Origin: Candidatus Berkelbacteria bacterium
Lineage (GTDB): Bacteria; Patescibacteriota; UBA1384; 2-12-FULL-50-11
Reading direction: 5' to 3'
DNA length: 9,535 bases
NCBI GenBank assembly: GCA_024654065.1
Contig: JANLIQ010000019.1
Span: 1 to 9,535, forward strand
The number at the start of each line of letters is the position of its first letter. Position 1 is the first letter of the stretch. The notes below the pieces were generated by a model. That model saw nothing but the letters and a program-made list of their open reading frames with translations, searched no databases and was not told where the DNA came from. Made by a program: the position numbers and the translations under genes. Shown here piece after piece: positions 6,970-9,535 of this stretch.

Positions 6970-6998
6970 TTGAACCATTGGCCGTTTGTTACTATTAT
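6970..6998 (+). promoter_or_regulatory. Sigma70-type promoter for the plus-strand RNA
   Basis: TTGAAC (6970-6975, 4 of 6 consensus), a 17-base spacer and TATTAT (6993-6998, 5 of 6). The predicted start at about 7004-7005 coincides with the first paired bases of the RNA's closing helix, which strengthens both calls. Confidence 0.6.
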
Positions 6999-7003
6999 CC
7001 TGA

Positions 7004-7191
7004 CGCATTTCCGATGAAGGAAATCATCCGAATGGGGAAACCTGACCTTTTGGTCACATCTAACTTGCCGTTCCGGGCAGGATCGACCAAGTCGATTCCT
7101 GTGGCAGAACTGATGAGGAAATGCGTAAGTGCGGGAATAGACACCCCGTGCGACCATAGCCCACCTTAATCTAACGAAGCGGGTGGGTTTT
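7004..7191 (+). ncRNA. Structured small RNA, about 188 nt, family unknown
   Basis: The unit runs antisense to the surrounding genes, from a promoter to a terminator. A perfect 10-bp helix, ACGCATTTCC (7003-7012) with GGAAATGCGT (7117-7126), encloses several hairpins. These are GATGA/TCATC (7013-7028), TGACC-TTTT-GGTCA (7043-7056), CTTGCC/GGCAGG (7064-7081) and ATCGAC-CAA-GTCGAT (7082-7096). Outside it are GTGCGGG/CCCGTGC (7129-7135 with 7145-7151) and the terminator stem. Several helices use G-U pairs that would be A-C mismatches on the minus strand. I looked for and did not find RNase P, tmRNA, SRP RNA, 5S rRNA or tRNA signatures. The ORFs over this stretch (6828-7157 minus, 6978-7169 plus) have no recognisable product. 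It could be a divergent 6S-like RNA or a lineage-specific regulatory RNA. Confidence 0.6.
7158..7191 (+). terminator. Intrinsic terminator of the plus-strand RNA, abutting the rplK stop
   Basis: Plus-strand stem AGCCCACC / GGTGGGTT (7158-7165 with 7182-7189, one G-U pair) followed by a short T-run and TTTTCCTT (7188-7195). The 16-base loop is large. On the minus strand the stem is not followed by T's, so it serves the plus-strand transcript better than rplK. Confidence 0.55.
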
Positions 7192-7193
7192 CC

Positions 7194-7619
7194 TTACTTT
7201 TCGACTTCGATACCCATACTTCGGGCGGTACCTTCAATAATCTTCATAGCCTGCTCTATTGTTCGGGCATTTAGGTCGTCCATTTTGTTTTCGGCAATGG
7301 CACGAACTTGATCTTTCGAGACCTTACCCACTTTTTCTTTCTTTGGAGTTTGCGAACCCTTCTCTAAACCGGCCGCCTTTAGGAGCTGATTGGCTGCTGG
7401 CGGAGTTTTAGTTATAAAGCTGAAAGTTCGGTCTTCATAGATCGTAACTTCGACAGGCACGACTGTGTCGCCCATAGGGCGAGTCAGCTCGTTAAATTGG
7501 TTAACAAACTCTACAAGAGCAATACCGTGGGGCCCAAGGGCAGTACCAACTGGTGGTGCTGGGGTGGCCTTACCAGCCTGAGCTTGTAACTTAACTATTG
7601 TTTTAATTTTTTTTGCCAT
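7194..7619 (-). CDS. rplK: 50S ribosomal protein L11 (uL11)
   Basis: Binds the GTPase-associated region of 23S rRNA at the base of the L7/L12 stalk. The 141-residue length is typical. The N-terminal domain has the KLQAQAGKATPAPPVGTALG motif, including the conserved prolines at residues 22-23, followed by GIALVEFVNQFN. The C-terminal rRNA-binding domain shows KTPPAANQLLKAAG and the terminal TARSMGIEVE. It starts two bases after the nusG stop (TAA-aa-ATG) with no Shine-Dalgarno site, so translation is probably coupled. In most bacteria rplA follows; here the next 386 bases hold no protein gene and then dprA begins. Confidence 0.98.
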   Translation of the reverse strand: MAKKIKTIVKLQAQAGKATPAPPVGTALGPHGIALVEFVNQFNELTRPMGDTVVPVEVTIYEDRTFSFITKTPPAANQLLKAAGLEKGSQTPKKEKVGKVSKDQVRAIAENKMDDLNARTIEQAMKIIEGTARSMGIEVEK

Positions 7620-7621
7620 TT

Positions 7622-8236
7622 TTACATTTTTTTAACTTGTAGGAAATCTAAATTAACTGGGGTTTCACGACCAAACATCGAAACAGAGACTTTGATTTTA
7701 CCCTTAACTGGGTCCACATCGGTAATCTTTCCTTCATAGCCTTTAAGCGGACCATCGGAAATTCGCACCAAATCATCTAGTTTCAAGTCAACTGTATGTT
7801 CTGGTTCTTCACGTTCCATTCGAATTTTGATCTGAGCTACTTCGGATTCCGGAATAGCAGTTGGGCGGACACCAGAACCCAAGAAACCAGTTACGCTTGG
7901 GGTATTGCGAACAACATACCAAGACTCGTCCGTAACAACCATATTTACGAAAACGTATCCCGGAAAACTTCTTTTTTCGATAGTTTTACGTTTACCGTTT
8001 TTTATCTCTACTTGTTTTTCTTTTGGAACAATTACTTCAAAAATATAATCCTGCAACTTTAAATTTGACGCTCTCTGTAAGATATTTTCCGCAACTTGAT
8101 CTTCGTAACCAGCGTAGGTGTGGATTACATACCACCCAGCGGTATCGGCTTGGCGTGTACTAGTAGTTATCTCTTCGGCCTTAGCTTCAGGCTGGATGTC
8201 TAATTTTTTGTCTGTCTCGTCTGTTTTCTTAGGCAT
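7622..8236 (-). CDS. nusG: Transcription termination/antitermination factor NusG
   Basis: Elongation factor that binds the RNA polymerase clamp and can link it to Rho or to the ribosome. The 204-residue product has an unconserved, charged N-terminal extension of about 33 residues. The NGN domain (WYVIHTYAGYEDQVAENI from residue 35, FPGYVFVNM at about 91-99, VRNTPSVTGFLG at about 109-120) and a C-terminal KOW domain (about 157-184, VRISDGPLKGYEGKITDVD) follow. The ATG shares its A with the secE TAA stop (TAATG), giving termination-reinitiation coupling. The second candidate start would be inside the NGN domain, so the extension is probably real. Confidence 0.98.
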   Translation of the reverse strand: MPKKTDETDKKLDIQPEAKAEEITTSTRQADTAGWYVIHTYAGYEDQVAENILQRASNLKLQDYIFEVIVPKEKQVEIKNGKRKTIEKRSFPGYVFVNMVVTDESWYVVRNTPSVTGFLGSGVRPTAIPESEVAQIKIRMEREEPEHTVDLKLDDLVRISDGPLKGYEGKITDVDPVKGKIKVSVSMFGRETPVNLDFLQVKKM

Positions 8237-8433
8237 TACTTTTTAATCGCTAAAATTACTAGTTTTTGTAAACCAAAATCTATTGAAGCAAAGATAAGTG
8301 TTGCGATTGCAACTGAAACAATGACCATTATGGTGTGACGAATAACAACATCCCGATTTGGCCAAACAACTTTCTTCCCCTCGTCAACTACTGAGCCCAG
8401 AAACGGAACAATGGGCAGTCTAACTCTTGGCAT
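8236..8433 (-). CDS. secE: Preprotein translocase subunit SecE
   Basis: Essential small subunit of the SecYEG channel in the cytoplasmic membrane. The 65-residue product is the short, single-membrane-helix form of the family. The amphipathic segment contains the signature GKKVVWPNRDVVIRHT (about 19-34) and is followed by one transmembrane helix (IMVIVSVAIATLIFASIDFGL). The gene starts inside the 3' end of rplU (14-base overlap) and shares one base with the nusG start. AGAAGG (8445-8440) six bases before the ATG is the clearest ribosome-binding site in the window. The secE-nusG-rplK order is the standard bacterial one. Confidence 0.96.
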   Translation of the reverse strand: MPRVRLPIVPFLGSVVDEGKKVVWPNRDVVIRHTIMVIVSVAIATLIFASIDFGLQKLVILAIKK

Positions 8434-8800
8434 TAGTTGCCTTCTTAGCCTTTACTGGTGTAGTCTTTTTTGCTGGCGTTGCTTTTTTTACCGTAGGTTT
8501 AGCAGTCTCTGCTGACTTTCGAGTCGTTGTACCAATCGAAACCACTTCAACGGTAGTCTCAGACTGACGATGACCGTAGCGCTTGAAGTAGCGAGTCTTA
8601 GCCTTAAACTTCAAACCATTAACTTTTTTACCTAATTGATGAGTTAACACCTTGACCTGAACGGTTCGGTTACTAAGCATATCCGGAAGCGTAAGAACTT
8701 CCCCTTCCTTGGAGTCTAATTTATTTATCACGACAGTGGCGCCTTGTGAGACAAGGTGTTGTTTGCCACCAAGACTAATTATCGCTACAGTCGACTCCAT
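8420..8800 (-). CDS. rplU: 50S ribosomal protein L21 (bL21)
   Basis: 23S rRNA-binding protein of the large subunit. The first 100 or so residues form the bL21 fold: AIISLGGKQHLVSQGATVVI replaces the usual YAVIETGGKQYRV-type start, and KAKTRYFKRYGHRQ is the conserved basic loop. The C-terminus carries a tail of about 28 residues rich in Lys, Ala, Thr and Pro, likely disordered and rRNA-binding; its codons overlap the secE start. Its usual partner rpmA (bL27) is not next to it; instead it heads the secE-nusG-rplK cluster behind its own promoter. The ATG at 8800 has no Shine-Dalgarno site, only an A/T-rich leader of about 15 bases. Confidence 0.95.
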   Translation of the reverse strand: MESTVAIISLGGKQHLVSQGATVVINKLDSKEGEVLTLPDMLSNRTVQVKVLTHQLGKKVNGLKFKAKTRYFKRYGHRQSETTVEVVSIGTTTRKSAETAKPTVKKATPAKKTTPVKAKKATNAKS

Positions 8801-8821
8801 CTTTATATATTAACAGATGCT

Positions 8822-8850
8822 AGTGTAGCTTATTTCTCTGATTGGGTCAA
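8822..8850 (-). promoter_or_regulatory. Promoter of the rplU-secE-nusG-rplK cluster
   Basis: On the minus strand TTGACC (8850-8845, 5 of 6 consensus), a 17-base spacer and TACACT (8827-8822, 4 of 6) lie in the 56-base gap between rodA and rplU. The predicted start near 8815 leaves a leader of about 15 bases. There is no terminator in the gap, so some read-through from rodA is likely. Confidence 0.6.
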
Positions 8851-8856
8851 CGTTAA

Positions 8857-9535
8857 CTAGGAGCGAAAACCAACCCTGGCGTGACGGATATGAATACTTT
8901 GCAATATGCCGACACAAAGCAAATCGATTATCAGCGAGGTTCCACCCCCAGACATAAATGGTAGCGGAATGCCTGTAACAGGTAGTAACCCTAAATTCAT
9001 CCCAACGTGGACAGTGACTTGAAAAAGAAACTTACTGGCGATGGCTATTGCTAGTAACTGGCCAAATTTATCAGTAGATATACTAGCAATATTAATCGCC
9101 CGGTAGATCAACAAGAGGTAAAGAAAAATTAGGACGATTGAACCAACGAAACCAGTCGCTTCAGCAAACCCCGAAAAAACAAAGTCTGTATGTGCTACTG
9201 GAAGGAAGTTAAGAACAGTCTGTGAACCTTGGCCAAACCCCCGGCCCGTCAGTCCGCCCGAACCAACGGCAATCAACGACTGACGAACATTGTACCCCTG
9301 CCCCTGGGGATCAGTGGAGGGGTTAAGTAGAGTTTCGACCCTATCGCGCTGATACGGTCTAAGAGTAATCCAAATCAGTGGTAAGGAAATCAAAAAAACC
9401 ATTAAGATGGTTGTAACAATCCTCCCAGAAGGACGAGCTGTTAAGAAGGCGGCAGCAAAAATAACCAGTATCACCGAAGCCGTTCCCAGGTCTGGCTGAA
9501 ACAAAACAAGTAGAATGGGCACTACTGCAAAAAAG
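8857..9535 (-). CDS. rodA: RodA, SEDS-family peptidoglycan glycosyltransferase (5' end outside the window)
   Basis: Polytopic membrane enzyme that polymerises lipid II into glycan strands during cell elongation, paired with a class B PBP. The visible 225 residues are the C-terminal part of a protein usually near 370. The frame stays open to the window edge (FFAVVPILLVLF precedes QPDLGTA), so the GTG at 9522 is not the start. SEDS signatures are QPDLGTA, GQGYNVRQSLIAVGSGGLTG and GFGQGSQTVLNFLPVAHTDF. The Asp of HTDF corresponds to the residue proposed as catalytic in RodA/FtsW. The ending has PVTGIPLPFMSGGGTS and about five membrane helices follow the loop at 9350-9180. The NFLPVAHTDF form favours RodA over FtsW. 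Confidence 0.93.
   Translation of the reverse strand, partial: FFAVVPILLVLFQPDLGTASVILVIFAAAFLTARPSGRIVTTILMVFLISLPLIWITLRPYQRDRVETLLNPSTDPQGQGYNVRQSLIAVGSGGLTGRGFGQGSQTVLNFLPVAHTDFVFSGFAEATGFVGSIVLIFLYLLLIYRAINIASISTDKFGQLLAIAIASKFLFQVTVHVGMNLGLLPVTGIPLPFMSGGGTSLIIDLLCVGILQSIHIRHARVGFRS

Noticed and set aside
7079..7100. tRNA T-arm-like hairpin around AGTCGATTCCT
   Set aside because: No matching acceptor, D or anticodon arms can be placed around it, and it is better explained as a hairpin inside the larger RNA.
6828..7157. 109-codon minus-strand ORF between rplK and dprA
   Set aside because: The product is rich in Arg, Cys, His and Pro with no recognisable motif, and pairing and terminator signals point to a plus-strand RNA.
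1..9535. CRISPR array, insertion sequence, toxin-antitoxin or other defence system
   Set aside because: No regularly spaced direct repeats, transposase motifs or defence-protein signatures are visible; every long ORF is accounted for by housekeeping families, the DUF922-like protein or the small zinc ribbon.

Overview
The window is a gene-dense piece of a bacterial chromosome. Ten protein genes all lie on the minus strand, so they read from high to low coordinates. All ORFs close with TAA, TAG and TGA under the standard code. Short compact proteins, very tight or overlapping junctions, weak Shine-Dalgarno signals and the absence of rplA after rplK are compatible with a reduced-genome lineage such as Candidatus Patescibacteria (CPR). 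This placement is inference from gene content and style only; no marker here fixes it.

Layout in the direction of transcription: (1) the 3' part of rodA, cut by the window end. (2) A cluster rplU-secE-nusG-rplK (ribosomal protein bL21, translocon subunit, transcription factor, ribosomal protein uL11) with a good promoter before rplU. (3) A 386-base stretch without protein genes (6808-7193). It carries structured RNA signals on the opposite (plus) strand: a sigma70-type promoter, a 10-bp closing helix and two intrinsic terminators. (4) A housekeeping and DNA-maintenance run dprA-topA-(DUF922-like secreted metalloprotease)-recR-(small zinc-ribbon protein). Its first three genes overlap or nearly touch, and it ends in an intrinsic terminator. 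(5) cysS. (6) At the low-coordinate edge, a GC-rich, highly self-complementary segment preceded by a near-consensus minus-strand promoter, most likely a structural RNA or a long structured leader that runs out of the window.

Functionally, DprA and RecR are RecA-pathway mediators and TopA relaxes negative supercoils, so the central run is mainly DNA metabolism with one envelope protease inserted. The rplU cluster joins translation, transcription elongation and Sec secretion. I see no defence system, mobile element, CRISPR array or tRNA. The least explained parts are the two non-coding regions. In each, G-U pairs that exist on only one strand agree with the strand indicated by the promoter and terminators.
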